Assembly: GCA_036785705.1 (NCBI GenBank)
Contig: JAWUZG010000056.1
Location: forward strand, 13,772,001-13,836,000
Origin: Acanthornis magna
Taxonomy: Eukaryota > Chordata > Aves > Passeriformes > Acanthizidae
Reading direction: 5' to 3'
DNA: 64,000 nucleotides
Under the pieces are notes generated by a model. It was not told the DNA's origin and made no database searches. It was given only the letters and a program-made list of their open reading frames with translations. Positions 48,343 through 61,080 of the stretch are shown one piece after another. Both the position numbers and the translations under genes were made by a program. How positions within the stretch are numbered: position 1 is the stretch's first letter; every line of letters begins with the position of its first letter.

Positions 48343-51300
48343 GAAGAAGAAATAAGTTTAACTGTCCAGGCAGTGCAGAGATGGAGAGCAGGTTTGCAGT
48401 GTACCAGACACTGCACCATTTACTCCAAAGATGAGCCCTGAGGACCTCAATTAGGAGGAGGAGGAGAGTCAGAGCAGGTGGAAGTCATGGACTGGTTTGT
48501 TGCTGGTGGAGTCGGGCAAAAGAGCAAGTCACAGGGGAGTCTTTGCTTTTGGATTCTATTTCTCTTTATTACTGTGTCTGAATCATGGATACTGTGCTCA
48601 CCTCTAACACGACAGATCTGGGGATTGCAGGTGCCTTTTCTCTCAGTTATTACATTGTGTAGTTTCTGTGATTTTCTTTTTAATATACCTTTGTTGTGCA
48701 AGATTCATTATTCTGGCTTCTGTGCCTAAATCCTCCTCCCCAAGAGGTGGAAACTCTCATTTCCAGGAATTTGTGGCTGTCTCAGTAAACTTAAGAGCTC
48801 ACCAAGATTAAGGATGTCTTTCTGCCCTCACCTCCTTCCTTTATTTCGCTTTTCCTATACCCTACATTTGGGCAGACAGGTGCTCATGTCCAGCTGCAGT
48901 CCCCTGGGACCTACCCTGATCTTCACTGTGGATGTAGTTTCCATCTTTCCCCTTTGCGGCTTCGGCACCGTTCCCTACTCCCACAAACCAGTTCCTCCTG
49001 ATTTACATCTCCTGGGGGCAGCTGAACGGGTTTTTCAAAGTTGCTTATTAAAAACTACCTCCCTTATACTCCATTTCCTTCTGCTGCCAGCTGTTTGCCC
49101 ACATTTTAGCAGAAGGGTGACTGCACCTTCCCTGCTCTCCAAATCCTGGCTCCAGCAGTCCATCCCCAGCTGACCCTGTCCCTTCTCCTTGCTGCCTGGC
49201 CCTACCTCACAGCACTTGGCAGCACACCTTGTTCTGAGAGGTGTTTCAGTTCCTGATGGGTGAGTGACTTGATTCAGAGTTTGGTTTGGATGAGCTCCCA
49301 TAAATTGTAATGCTTGACTGTAGGTTATCCAAACTATCTGGGCCTCTTGAGACTGCGAATTGGCCTGGAAGATCCAGGCTGTTTTCTGAGCTTTTGGCAC
49401 TTCCTGATCCCAGAGAAGCTGCAGATAGCATGGCTGCAGGCTCTTGCATGAGAGGTCAGCGTTTTGGCTGCTTGTTTTAGCTGGATCCTGAAAAAGGAGT
49501 GAGCGAGCAAAAAAGCCCATCTAGAGCTAGGTGGTCCCATCAACCAGGTGGGGACGTGAGGGAGCTGTAAGGAGCTCTCTGATTCCTTATATTTGAGATG
49601 TGCATTGCCAGGACATGCTGGCATTTGCCAAGGTGGGGGATGGAGTGACTGTGTGTTGACTCAAAATTGGATTTGGCATCTCAGTGCAGTAGCCCGAGGT
49701 AGTTCTGGGTGCAGAATGGGTGCTGCACCACAAAAAAGTGGCCACAGGAGCTGGCTTTGTTCAGACAAAAGCCCAGAACTACAGATGAAGCTGTGACTGA
49801 CAGATTAAAGAGTGTATTTTTGCTTGGACTACAAGCCCTCATAACGGTGTGAGCGCAAACAGCTCCAGTGTCATGGCTAATGCAATATCCTGTCTGCAGG
49901 GAGAGCAGGAGATTTGGATGTGATCAGACTGAGCAGTTCCTTGGCAGAGCCTCAGCAGCTCCAGCATGCAGTAGTTCAGTGGCTTTCAAGCCAAAACTCT
50001 TGTCCAGATCATTAACAGCCACTGATGAACCTATTCTCCCAGACTTTGTCTATATAGTTTTTAAACACATTAGCACTGTCCATTTATAATCACTAAGGCA
50101 GGAGGATTGATGGGGAGAGAGAGAAAACCCTGTCTTTTACAAATCTCTGTAAAGATCCAGCTGTTAAAGAAAAAAAAAAAAAAAGTGGTCAAACTTCTGG
50201 ACAGGCTCTGTAGAATAATTATTCCTATAACTGCAGTTGTGTATGGATTCCCTAGAGTTTGGAGGTGGGATAGAGCTCATACCTGCACTGCCAAATCTGT
50301 GAGACGGAGAGCAGTCCCCTGACCTGATGATGTCATCTATTTTCACTCACCTTTGAATCCACTCTTTTCTCAGCCCCAAACCACTGGAAAACACAACTGT
50401 TTTGCCAAACGTGGACATGAAATGGGAGATGGGGGGGAAAGCTACCCCAAAACCTGCATTCCCTTTACATTATAGTTCATTCTTTGGAGTAATTTGCAAT
50501 GTTCTGGTGTTTTTGCTTTCTATATTGCAACCCTCCCTCTCTGCAGCTTTACCCTGGTGCTCAGCCCTTCCTGCCCACGTGATATTCAGCTTCGTGTGGA
50601 CGTCATGAAGTTATTGCTAAATCACAGCTGTCTTGCCAAACAACTGCCTCTTCCTCTTGCCAATTTTGTTCAGCCTCTGAAAAGCAGCAGGACTTGTGCT
50701 GGGCCCCACTCAAACTTAAATGGTGTGTTCAGTTACAAACACAAAATAAAATGCAGGACAGTAATAAAGTAGTTAAGTTTTGATTAATTCCGTGAAAGGG
50801 TTAATGGGATTATTATTTTTTTTCTTTTTTTCCCCCCCCACTCTCTAAGTAGGAAAAGAAAAGACAGAGTGAGAGACCCAAGTGGACACAACTAGAACAA
50901 AGCCCTGTTTATGATTAGCATGGCTGAAAATATCCATGTTAGGCCAGGTGCAGATGGCTAATTCCCCCAGACTACAAGCCAATTTAAACCATAATTCCTG
51001 AGATAGACCACTTTTCCCAACATTAATGGGAACCAGCTGCCTCCTATTAATAATATGGATGATTACAAGAAAAAAAAAGTGGGGGCGGGAATAGTGGAGT
51101 TAGAGAAGATATTATTTTCCAGACTCTTGGCTGTGTCCTGCTGAGGACAATATGGAAAGCTATGGAATATGAGTCTTGAAAACCTGTCAAGTTAAATACG
51201 CACAGTGTGTTTGCTCAGAAGAAGGATGGAGTTATCAGTGTACTTCTGTGTTTCGGTGACAAGGTTATTTAAGGGGTAGCAATTGTATTTATTTAGTTAT

Positions 51301-54300
51301 TTGCTGGTTCTTTGCCTTCCCTCTGCTGACACAGGATGGTTTTGATTAGCTCCCTAGGAGGGGAGCCCATTGCCTTTGGTACATGGAGCCTGGCCCTTCC
51401 CACTGAGGCCTGATTTCGTGTGAGATTGTAGAGCACATCAAAGCAGAAAGACAACAAATGCTCTGAATTGTTCTCCTGAGACCCTGACTTGCTGGTTCGA
51501 GAGATTTGTTCGGGCTTCCATTATCGTTTGTGCCAGTGTGAGGTGAAATGGGAAGACATGGCGATTCATGGCGTGTAATAGCAATGTGTCTCAGGAATGG
51601 CTTTTTTTTTTTTCCTGTGCTCCTTGTGGCTGTTTTCCTTTGGTTGTTTTTGGAAATCTGAGTAGAATTTATTATTAAAAAAAAAAGAAAAAAGTCACAC
51701 CATATTTATTTTACTTGTTTGGGAGGCAAAAGGAAAAGTCCCGTGGTATCAATGGTTTTGGCTATACTCCTTGTTCCCTATGTAGACAGGATTCTTAACA
51801 CATGGATCATGTCTTTGAGACTGAATAAAGAATAAAGACAAATAAAGGCAACTCACTAAATGTCCCTCTTGCCCCTGAAGGAGATGGAAAGGAGCCAATG
51901 CCCTTTTCCCACTTATTCTGCAAGGACTGTGTGGGATTCTCACACAGGCTGCATTTCTTCTTAATCCATTTGAGGATGGTCTGCAGACATGAGGAGGAAA
52001 ATCCAGGTCACGGCACTGCAGTTCTTGCTGGAGGGTGTGAGGGGAATTTCTGTGTACCTGAGGAGGTGAATGGCTGGAGCAAGCTGGGATTGCCCTTCAC
52101 CAGCCTGAGGGGACTCAAGGGCTTGATTCCTTCCCAGACCATGGGGGCCTCCAAAGGGATGAGCTTCAAGGGACCCTCAGAGCTTTTCCTGCTGCTCTCT
52201 CATGTGTAGGAGGAAGTGTGGGAGAAACACAGACTAGGACTTTGATTCTTTAATACCTCAATCACTCGACTTTATGACAGAGAGCCAGGAGCTGTGGTTC
52301 TTGGGAACAAATTTCCTCTGCTTTGACAAATTTCTGTGCTTTGCTAGGTTACAAGAAGAGCCCTTTCCTACGTCAGGAGCAAAATATCCTCTAGATCACA
52401 AACTCTTAGATGGCAACTCTGAGAAAAAAACCAAAATCTATATCCTTGGACCTTCTAGCTAAGCCACGAAACTAAGGACATTCCAGCAACCTATCCCAGT
52501 GGCAACATTTCATTTTCATTCACATCCCTTAGTAGCCCAGCCCTTGCATGGGTCCCCAGAAGATCTCTCTGGGGTATTTACTGTAAAGGAGAAAACCTCT
52601 ACTGCCCTTCTCCAAACTTCAGTAGAATTTAAAGCAGACACAGCAGAGGTAATGAGAAAGAGACTATTGATTTTATATATGTAAATAGGCCATAGCTGAG
52701 TTGACAATGTCTTTTCAAATAATTGAAAAAATCAGCTTCAGCTGACAGTAGTTCACTAGATAATGAGGCTGGTAGTGGAGGAACGTGAATAATTAGAGAG
52801 TGGGATTCTTGCTGCGTGGAATTGACCCTTGGAGGCTCAGAGAAAGAAGGATTTGTGGCTGCTCTGAAATGCTAGTGGTCTGCTCCAGCATTCCTCTTGT
52901 CAATACGAACCTTGTGTTTTTATTGGAAACACGTGTCAAAACAAAACAGTGTTTGAGGCTGCTGCTGGGAGAAGGTGGGCAAGCCCAGAGACAGCAAACC
53001 TGTTTTTCTGTTTGTTGCCAGGAATTCCACGCCGCTGCTGCCCATCATGCTCAGAGGGAAGGAGAGATGCTGAGCACCATCATAATATAGTAATTCTTCA
53101 TATATGTATATGTACAGATAGAAAAAAGCCATACACTGGTGATTCTGCTACCATTGCCTCCTCACTGAAATTATTTGCACTCAGAAAATTGGAGAAATCA
53201 GGGTGATCAAGGCATCTTGCTTTCATGAAATCTGGGCTTACATTGCAGTACTTCCCTGGAGAAAAGCTGTAGCAGCAAGCGAGTACTTACCTTTGCTGGG
53301 CAGGCAGAAGGGCATTCAGTTATATGTAATATTTAACTCCACATGGGCTGCCAAAGCATTTTAAGAACTTTGTAAATTTTGAATATTGGCTCCATTATAG
53401 AAAACTCAGAGTAAAGAGGTGAGAGACACAGTATCTGGTGTTTGCATAAATAAGTCTTTGGTCTTGCTGGTTTTCTTTTTTTTTTTTTAATTGAAAATTA
53501 TTTTGTTGGGCTGATGTTTAACATCTGCCTCTTTCTCTGCCCTCCTTCATACTCCACCTCCTGAGATGGTATTATTTCATGGGTGAATTAAATTGTTTTG
53601 GGAGATAAAGAACCCAATTTGTAATGTGCTTTAGGGGTTTTCAGAATGAAAGGCAGGGATTGAAGTAGAGTATTTGGTTATTAGTGTCTCCATATTTCTT
53701 TCCCTTGATCTACCTGTCCCATCGTGTTGTCAGATCTTCACGGTTGAGGTTTGAGGCAATAATGGTGAAAGCTGGAACATGTGAGCCCCATTTAAACCCA
53801 GCACCATCATATTTCTGGAGTGAATCTAAGCCTAATTGAAAAGGCAAGTGGGTTTCTCTGGCAAAAAAAAACCATGGCTGTCATGGGCTTTACCAAGTTC
53901 AGTTAAACAGAGTAGAATGTGCTCTGGCATCTTTGTTTGGTTTCCATTTTAAATGTAAAATTAAAAACACATTTCATCTGTTGTAGGTTTTAAGGATGAT
54001 TTACAAACCTAAAAAAAAAGAACTCTAAGCATTCCAAGGTCTGGCCCTCGAGATGCCAGGAAATGAGTCTCTCCTCATCTCCACAGTATCATCTCCACAA
54101 GAGTTTGTGCAGGCTGCCTTACACACCATCTCATGGGCAACGTGAAGAGTTGTCACCATTCCCCATCATCTTCTGATGTATTTCCTATTGCTCTGAAATG
54201 GTTCAGGAAATAGAAACTGTTTGCTTCCAAGTTCCAAAGGATTAGAGCCAAGCTTTGGATTGGAGGCCCATTTCTCCCCTGCTGCCACAAGCATCTTTGA

Positions 54301-55299
54301 GGCACTTTCTTTGAGAGGTCAGAATGCCCCAAAGCTTCCAGGCACAGCTCAATTTGTTCCCATCTTCTGAGATCTTTTTCAGTCATCACTGTTATTTTAG
54401 ATATACTTCTTTTGGAGAGTATTCATTGTCAGTTTAGAAGTCACAAATGACTTTTTTTGTAGTTGATACTCTTTTTTGTTAGTTCGAACCACCGTATGAT
54501 GATTGTCTTGTGCCCTTCAGAATAGAGTTTATGGGAAAGTTTCACCCTCAGTAATAGTTTTACCAAAATAATTTCCCTTATTATTTAATTACACAAGCTC
54601 GATAGATTATTTAATGAAACATCACAAATAGATACCCATTCTAAAAATCTAAATCCACTTCTTGTGGTCTTTTGATCAAGTGCTGTGGGGTTTTTTTGCA
54701 TCCAATACATTTTAATGTCCTCATTGCTTACTGAGCAAAGCTCTGCTCTGAATCAGGAATATTTTAAGAAAGGTTATGAGAACATAAAAAAATCTCAGAT
54801 TTAAGAAAGATAGCAGTCAGTCAGTTCTGGAGGGCTCCTTTTGAAGACCTCATCTATCATTTGGGAATTGGCACTGGCAGCCCTTGGATTACAGAGGAAT
54901 TATGTGCACTCTCTTCTCGCAGCGGTGGCACAATTGCTTTGAAACTAGGCAGATCTTCTGTGTTTAGCATTTGGCAGGTTCTGTGTTTTTGGCTGGCAGC
55001 CACGCTGAAATGTGTTTAGTTTTAATTGACAGCCACGGTCAACACTGCAGATCCCAGGTAGGTACTGCTAATCCTGACAAGGCAAGGCAGAAACAGACAG
55101 GCTTGTGTTCCAGCTAGCCAGGGACTCAAACCTTTGGGAAGCAAAGGCATTTTGCCTCTAGACAGTCCTTAACCTCAGGAACTCACCCTCCAGCCTCATC
55201 TCCTCAGCACCCCTTTGTCAGCAGCCCCCAGCCAGGGGAGCTGTAAGAAGTTGCAGACCTCTGTTTGCAGAACAGAATTGTTTTCTTGTGTGATCAGCT
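48343..55299. other. Non-coding stretch, no gene recognised
   Basis: This holds simple runs (A15 at 50,170-50,184; mixed T/C run about 50,813-50,839; T run 51,602-51,614; A-rich 51,676-51,694; T run about 53,475-53,488). An AT dinucleotide-rich patch lies near 53,098-53,118. ATGATGTCAT occurs at 50,327-50,336. Open frames such as 48,814-49,173 (+) and 49,035-49,520 (-) overlap antisense and lack domains. A donor-like GTAAGT on the - strand near 53,287 has no supporting frame. Confidence 0.5.
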
Positions 55300-55822
55300 T
55301 TCATACAGTGGTTTAGGTTGGAAGGGACCAACCCCCTGCCACGGACAGAGATGGCCCTTATTATCCCAGGTTGCTCCAAGCCCCATCCAGCCTGGCCTTG
55401 AACACTTCCAGGTGTTCACAGCTTCTCTGGGCAGCCTGTGCCAGGGCCTCACCACCTTCATAGTAAAGAATCTCTTACTAATACCCAGTCTAAACCTGCC
55501 TTTTTTCAATTTAAAGCCATTCCCCCTTGTCCTGTCACTCCATGCTCTTGTCCACGGTCCCTCTCCAGCCCTCTCGGAGCCCTTTCAGGTACTGAAAGGT
55601 GTTCTAAGGTCTACCCAGAGCCTTCTCCTCTCCAGGCTGAACAACCCCAGCTCTCTCAGCCTTGTCTCCAATGCAGAGGTGCTCCAGCCCCTGGATCATG
55701 TGTGTCCTCTTCTGGACTTACTCTTAGGGGTCCTTGTCCTTCTTATGTTGGGGGCCCAGAGCTGGACACAGTACTCCAGATGGGGTCTCACAAAGGCAGA
55801 GAAGAGGGGAAAATCCCTCTTT
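55300..55822 (-). mobile_element. CR1 LINE fragment, 3' part, antisense orientation
   Basis: The + strand is the reverse complement of CR1: 'ggtttaggttggaaggga', 'ccccatccagcctggccttg', 'aacacttccaggtg', 'ctctgggcagcctgtgccag', 'ccccttgtcctgtcac', 'ctccaggctgaacaacccc', 'cagctctctcagcc', 'ctggacacagtactccag', 'atggggtctcac'. It is a well-preserved piece of about 520 bp covering the 3' UTR and the end of ORF2. The 186-codon + strand frame at 55,265-55,825 is its antisense and not a gene. Confidence 0.95.
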
Positions 55823-57321
55823 TAATCCTGCAGTGGGAAGTCAGGTGCTAGTATCCTTGCACAAGAGATCTTATTAGAGCCCAGAGATATCCATTTTCCT
55901 GGGTTTCAGACTTGAAAGCCAGAACAGTTACACACAGACCTCCAGTTAAAAATATAAGAGACATTCCAAAAGTGCATATGGTTAGATTTATGTAAGCCAC
56001 AGTTTGTAATGGTTTAGATTTCACCTCCTAGTCCTTTTGAGAGTTTCAGCCTTGCTCTCAAGAGAGTGAAAAAGTAACAGAGAACATTTTCGAAAATAAA
56101 AGAAAAGAAAATCCATATGCACAGATTTAGGGTGGCTTAGTCATGACATCTAATTAGGGACAGCAATGATTTCTGTGAACCACAGAAATGTTAGTTTCAG
56201 TTGGCATGAAATTCCACAGAGTAATACTCAGGACTATCTCTCAGCCTATCTGTCTCTCTGTCTATCAGCTATGCTCATATGCTTTATTATTAGTGATGCA
56301 TTCCTTCTCATGCTATTGTCTTCCTTACAAGATAATTCCACAAGGAATTCTTTAACTTCCCTCTGAAGTGCCTTGCATTTCAAGTAGCTGCTCAGCAGAG
56401 CTCCACAGCAGAGAAAATTGTATTTATGGAGAAAAGGTTGCGCCCGGCTATTGGGACAACAGGGCTGCCATCATCATTTAGGTCTCATCCTTAGTCACCT
56501 CTGTGACAGAGAATCAACACTACCAAAAGAGGACACTGAAAGTAGAGATCCAGAGCAGAGGAAGTTTTTGATGTCACCTGGGAGTACGTGGGATATTTGT
56601 TCCACCCATGTGTTGTGGGATGCCCCAGTGAGAAAGCAACTCAGACACTGCCAGTGACAGCTTTAAAACATGAGGTCAGTGAGTCAAGGTATTCCTTAAC
56701 CTCCAGATACAATTCCTGGTGATATCTCTGCAGAGAGACATCTTCAGAACAGCACAACACTTAAAAATTTTCATTATTTCTGAGAGCTGGCTTTTTTCAA
56801 TCTGGGAGAAGTTAAATACTATCTCCCAGTTTCTCATTTTTAGTAGGCCTGCGAGATTGAGGTGGAGACCTGGCTGTTCCAAACTTTCCAAAAGGCATTT
56901 CCAATAGTAGAGTAGCCCTATTTTCTCCTTCAACAGGTCTTTAAACTGTGCAGTACTTGTTCATCAGCCTCAGACTTTGATTTGGCACTGCTATGTCGTG
57001 CAGATGTAGCAATCACATTTGCGAGCCTGGAACTAATTAAAAATGGAATATTTTAGATCAGTCATGGTGAGTGTGGCCAGATTTACAGGGAGAATACAAG
57101 GGAGCTTAAGGAGCAGAGTGACCCAGTCTTTTTAAAATGTTCTTCCTTCAACATTGGTCCATTACCTACAGGCCAGCAGAGCTGGACCTTCACAGCACTG
57201 TCTTTATGCAACCCCTGGCTGGTTAAAGGGGAGCTTTAAGAGGACACCAGTGTTTCATGGTTTGCTACATTCCAGATGTATGCAGAACCGTCTCTAAACT
57301 CTGTCTGGCAAGACATTGCTC
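55823..57321. other. Non-coding stretch, no gene recognised
   Basis: Short frames at 56,166-56,366 (+), 56,418-56,657 (+) and 56,676-56,933 (-) lack domains. No repeat is seen. Confidence 0.5.
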
Positions 57322-57344
57322 TTTTTTTTTTTTTTTTTTTTTTT
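57322..57344. repeat. Homopolymer run (T23)
   Basis: Twenty-three consecutive T residues, followed by 'aaattc' and a further T run. Long homopolymers like this are prone to assembly and length errors. Confidence 0.95.
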
Positions 57345-59160
57345 AAATTCTCTTTTTTTTAAGAGGGCATGGTTGCCAAGCCTGTCCATCAATTTATCGG
57401 GAGACAATGAGTTAAAGGCAGCGGGGAATAGAAAAATCCAGAGAACCGAACAAAAAACAGATGAGAAGATAGATGTGCCTCTAGCCTTGCACAACCATAC
57501 ATCTGACAGCTGCACAGAGTGGGGTAGGGCCACCAGAGGTAATAGTGTTACCTAAAACTTGGAGGCTGATTTGCGAGAGCCTCTCCAACGCTGTGAACTT
57601 GGTGTGTGAGCGGCTGGAGCGAGAGCTTGCCTGCAGACAGCCCTGCAGGGCCTTGGGGGAGGAAAGATTATCCACAGAGTAATTATATGGTGGGTCACCA
57701 TCATTTCCTCCTTGCTCAGCTCGACATTTTCTAGGCTTTGCTGCTCCTGGCTGCCAGCTCTGCACCTGCTCCATGCTGAGCCAAGCTGAGAAACAAAGCA
57801 AAACCCCTGTGCTGTCTCTCTGTAGCCAGGGCTTGTGACAGATCAGTGCTTTTTCCCTTTGCATCTCACCAGAGCCTGCTCTGGTTGTGGCTGGCAAAAA
57901 AAAGTGTGGCACAACACCAGCCACACACGCATTCCATCACTCAGCACAGCCTGCTGGGGACATCGTGCCCCTGTCACCACTCTGTGTCACCTGCTTGTGC
58001 CCTGGGCAGCTCCGGAGCCAGGATCTCTCCCCGACATTCAGATTCCACTGGGCTGTTCGATCAGATCCTTGTGAGGTTGCCTCTGAGAAAACAAATGAAC
58101 AGGATGCCCTAGATATTAGAGAGCTTACCTGTGGGTTGTCATTCAGACGTGACATTCCTTGTAGGATGTTCAGCCTGTTGCTGGTTTGTGTGTATGAGGG
58201 TGACTTCCTAGTTCTGGTGCCCCACAAAAGTTTTTGGTTTGCAAATCTCAAGATAAGCAGATGATTAAGTATCATACAATGGTATCGAAAAAAAAAAGAT
58301 TCTCAAAGACCTTTAAAATTAATTTGGAGACAGAGTGGTAAAGCATTGAATGCAGGTAGAGGAACTATCATGGGGAGGTCACTGGGGGGTGTCACACCCA
58401 GCTTTTCACTCCAAGGGATGCACTGTCACCAAAAGGCCCCTGAGGGTATCCAGAAAAAGCCTCAGTTTATCAGCCCCCCCAATAAAGATAAACAAAAAAA
58501 ATCAACATTTCTTGAACATGGCTTGGCTTGTAGTCTCTGCACAGGGTTCTGTGCAGCACAGCTTTTATTACCATTAAAATGATTTAAATGGAGACTGCCC
58601 AGCAGCATTGTAGGTGACACGTTCCCTCGCTGCCGTGTATCCAAACAGATTGCTGCAAGGCCTTGAATAAACATTTTGTAAGTCTAGCTCTGAAGCAATT
58701 TACATCAAGCAGCATATATTGTATGGATGCCAACTAGTTCTTGTGTATTCCTCACAGAGCAGACAATGTTTTCTATCAAATCTGTTGGGTGAAAACAGAA
58801 AACCTATTAATAACATGTCAGGAACCTGACTGAATGCAATATTTATGTGGAAGTCTCATAGAGGGCTTGTTTATAAAGAGTACACGAATTCTGTGGTTCG
58901 TGTTTGAAATGTGTAAGAGCACAAAAAAAAATTCAACATTTTTCTCACAGGTACACCTACCTAGACAATTTCATTCCTCTTGTAATATGAAGGATTGATG
59001 TTTTTCTCAGAATAAGCTGAATGCAGAGCTTGTCAAAGCTGGTCCATGCATTGATCTCAAGATGTTTAGCCCAGGGTCAGTGCATTGTAGTAAAGAATTA
59101 GACTAAAGCATTCAAAATCTAGCAAAAGGAGCAAATTCCCAGGGCCCTTAAATTTTTCTT
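57345..59160. other. Non-coding stretch, no gene recognised
   Basis: The frame at 57,937-58,275 (-) ends close to a donor-like GTAAG (58,125-58,129 on the - strand, after 'cccacag'), but overlapping + strand frames (57,835-58,264) are equally open and I see no domain. No transposon is found. Confidence 0.45.
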
Positions 59161-59200
59161 GTGTGTTCCTATGGTGAAATCTCAAGCCCATCCATTGGTT

Positions 59201-59530
59201 TCGGTGACAAGTTGAAGCAGAACCAGGTCTTGGCCGGCACGGCGCTCGTTAGGTGGTGAGTTGTGTGCTAAGCACCTCGAAACTGAACCTCATCCAAACC
59301 CCAAGTCTGCAGGATGGAGATGGAAATTTCATGAAGTGAGGCTTCACTTGGAGTCTTGCTCCTCTTTTGCTTTCGCACAAATCACCAGAGCTCTAAAAAC
59401 AGCCTCCGACGCTCATTTCTATTGGCACAGCCGCTATTGATCGTGTCCAGAAAGAGGAATGGAAAGACACGACAGAATTGGCAACGATCCTGAGCCATGA
59501 AGTTTGGATCTAAACCTCGATCCAAGCTTT
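59201..59530. promoter_or_regulatory. CpG-enriched patch with an 11-bp hairpin
   Basis: I count 14 CpG dinucleotides in 59,201-59,520, while the preceding 200 bp has one at most; several cluster in ccggcacggcgctcg (59,234-59,248). It is too small and too modest in GC to be a classical CpG island. It ends in a stem formed by aagtttggatc (59,500-59,510) and gatccaagctt (59,519-59,529) around an 8-nt loop. Possible readings are a small promoter or conserved regulatory element for the gene whose candidate exon starts 1.5 kb downstream, or a remnant of an ancient palindromic DNA transposon. Confidence 0.3.
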
Positions 59531-59860
59531 GCTAAAGAACAGAAGGGTTTTTAATTTTTTTTTTTTTTAATGTATCTGGAGGTTTGATTTAATCTCTTGT
59601 ACTTGCATGGAAAATCCGTAGTGCTGGAGTATGGTGTTTCCTCAGTGGATAAGATCTGTTGGATCTGGCGCTCCGGGGTGATTTGGGGAAACTTTTAACC
59701 TGGGAAGAGAGTGGCTTAAGTAGCATCAGCAGCATCTTCAAGGGAGAGGGATCTCCAGCCATAGGAGCCAGGAATAGGAACCAGGAGAGCAAAAAATATT
59801 CCCAGTATTCCTGAACACAGCCCAGTTCAAATGTCTCATCTGGCTTTTTTTCAGAACCGT

Positions 59861-59970
59861 CTCTCTCTTTTTTTTTTTTTTTTTGGTTTTTTTTTTTTGT
59901 TTTGTTTTTTGGTGTTTTTGTTTTGTTTTGTTTTGTTTTGTTTTGTTTTGTTTTGTTTTGTTTTGTTTTG
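59861..59970. repeat. T-run and TTTTG pentanucleotide repeat
   Basis: A pyrimidine run with 17 consecutive T (59,868-59,884) leads into T-rich sequence and then eleven tandem TTTTG units (59,916-59,970). The - strand frame reading repeated Lys-Gln-Asn-Lys-Thr (59,738-60,190) is an artefact of this array. Confidence 0.95.
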
Positions 59971-60198
59971 TTCTGTCAGCTGGAGCAGGTGTAGTACTTA
60001 AAGCCTGATTCAAAAATTGACTCATGAATAATGTGGAAAGTTTAATCGGCATGAAGACTTTGGTCACATTGTGATTAATACTTGCCAGCTTTCTGCAGTA
60101 TATTTTTTTTAATGAGTTGCAACTCATTAAACTAAACAAATTCATTGATTTCAACCAGATGTTTGCACCTGGAAGTGTTTTTATTATCATACATTATT

Positions 60199-60482
60199 GG
60201 AGAGGGACTCTCCATCAGGAACTGTAGTGATAGGACAAGGAGTAATGGGTTCAAACTGAAAGAGGGGAAATTTAGATTAGATATACAGAAGAAATTCTTC
60301 CCTGTGCGGGTGGTGAGACCCTGGCACAGGCTGCCCAGAGAAGCTGTGGCTGCCCCACCCTTGGAAGTGTCCAAGGTCAGTTTGGATGGGGCTTGGAGTA
60401 ATCTGGGATAGTGGGAGGTGTCCCTGCCCATTGAACAAGATGATCTTTAAGATCCCTTCCAACACGAACCATTCTGTGGTTT
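60199..60482 (+). mobile_element. CR1 LINE fragment, 3' part, sense orientation
   Basis: The sequence follows the CR1 3' UTR in order: 'ggagagggactctccatc', 'tagtgataggacaaggag', 'tttagattagatata', 'aagaaattcttccctg', 'ctggcacaggctgcccagag', 'aagctgtgg', 'ttggatggggcttgg', 'aggtgtccctgccca', 'gatgatctttaagatccctt', 'aaccattctgtgg'. The copy is 5'-truncated and about 285 bp long. It ends roughly 600 bp before the candidate exon at 61,081, so if that exon is real the CR1 lies in its upstream intron. Confidence 0.95.
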
Positions 60483-61080
60483 AGTATTAATTGTTTTTAG
60501 TTTTAAGTTTTTCTGTCTTCTCAATTAATAAACAGAAATACTAGTATGTGATTGAGGCAGATGGTATCACGATCATTATTAAAATCAACTAATAAAATAT
60601 CATAATGTACAATTTGCAAAAGACAACAGATTGGCAATTTCTTGTCCAAACTGTATGGTAAATATGTTCCAGTAATGAGTGGCTTACCAGAAAGCAGGAG
60701 AGAAAAGACCACAAATAAAATCAATATTATCATAAATATTACTTGCCACCAGTAATTTGAAAAGCTACTTTTTCATCCAAAACATTTGTTTTAAATTATA
60801 AGTGAAACATATTCTGGAAATAATTATGATAGACTATTTTTAAATTAGTAGTGCACAAAGGACTTTCTTCTTTATGTCCTTTTTTTACATCCATAGTTTC
60901 TGGTTTCTGCTGTGCTAAAATGGACTTGGATAAGGATCCATAGATATGTGTGTGTACATGTAGGTACTTTTATTTATTTACTTTCTGGTTTGGACTATGG
61001 AATTGTGTGCCTTGGGAAGCAGGTGGTTTCCAGCATTTGCAGAGATCTGCATGTTAAATGAGCTATGTTTTGTATTGCAG
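60483..61080. other. AT-rich sequence, probable intron before candidate exon
   Basis: AT-rich DNA ends in an acceptor-like sequence: a T-rich 'gctatgttttgtattgcag' finishing at 61,080. A candidate branch region with A residues lies just upstream (tgttaaatgagc). No coding content is recognised in it. Confidence 0.4.

Noticed and set aside
49035..49520. 161-codon minus-strand frame
   Set aside because: It is antisense to another open frame (48,814-49,173 +), has ordinary composition, no domain and no splice context.
55265..55825. 186-codon open frame on the + strand
   Set aside because: It is the antisense of a CR1 3' fragment; the same translated pattern arises from any copy of this repeat.
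57937..58275. Minus-strand frame ending at a GTAAG donor-like site
   Set aside because: Three + strand frames overlap it, no acceptor with a good pyrimidine tract was found, and no domain is seen.
59738..60190. 150-codon Lys/Gln/Thr-rich open frame on the minus strand
   Set aside because: It is the translation of the TTTTG array and T-run.
60997..61080. ATG upstream of the candidate exon as a true start
   Set aside because: The extra 28 codons look non-coding and are followed by a good acceptor at the exact point where protein-like sequence begins; the ATG is more likely intronic.
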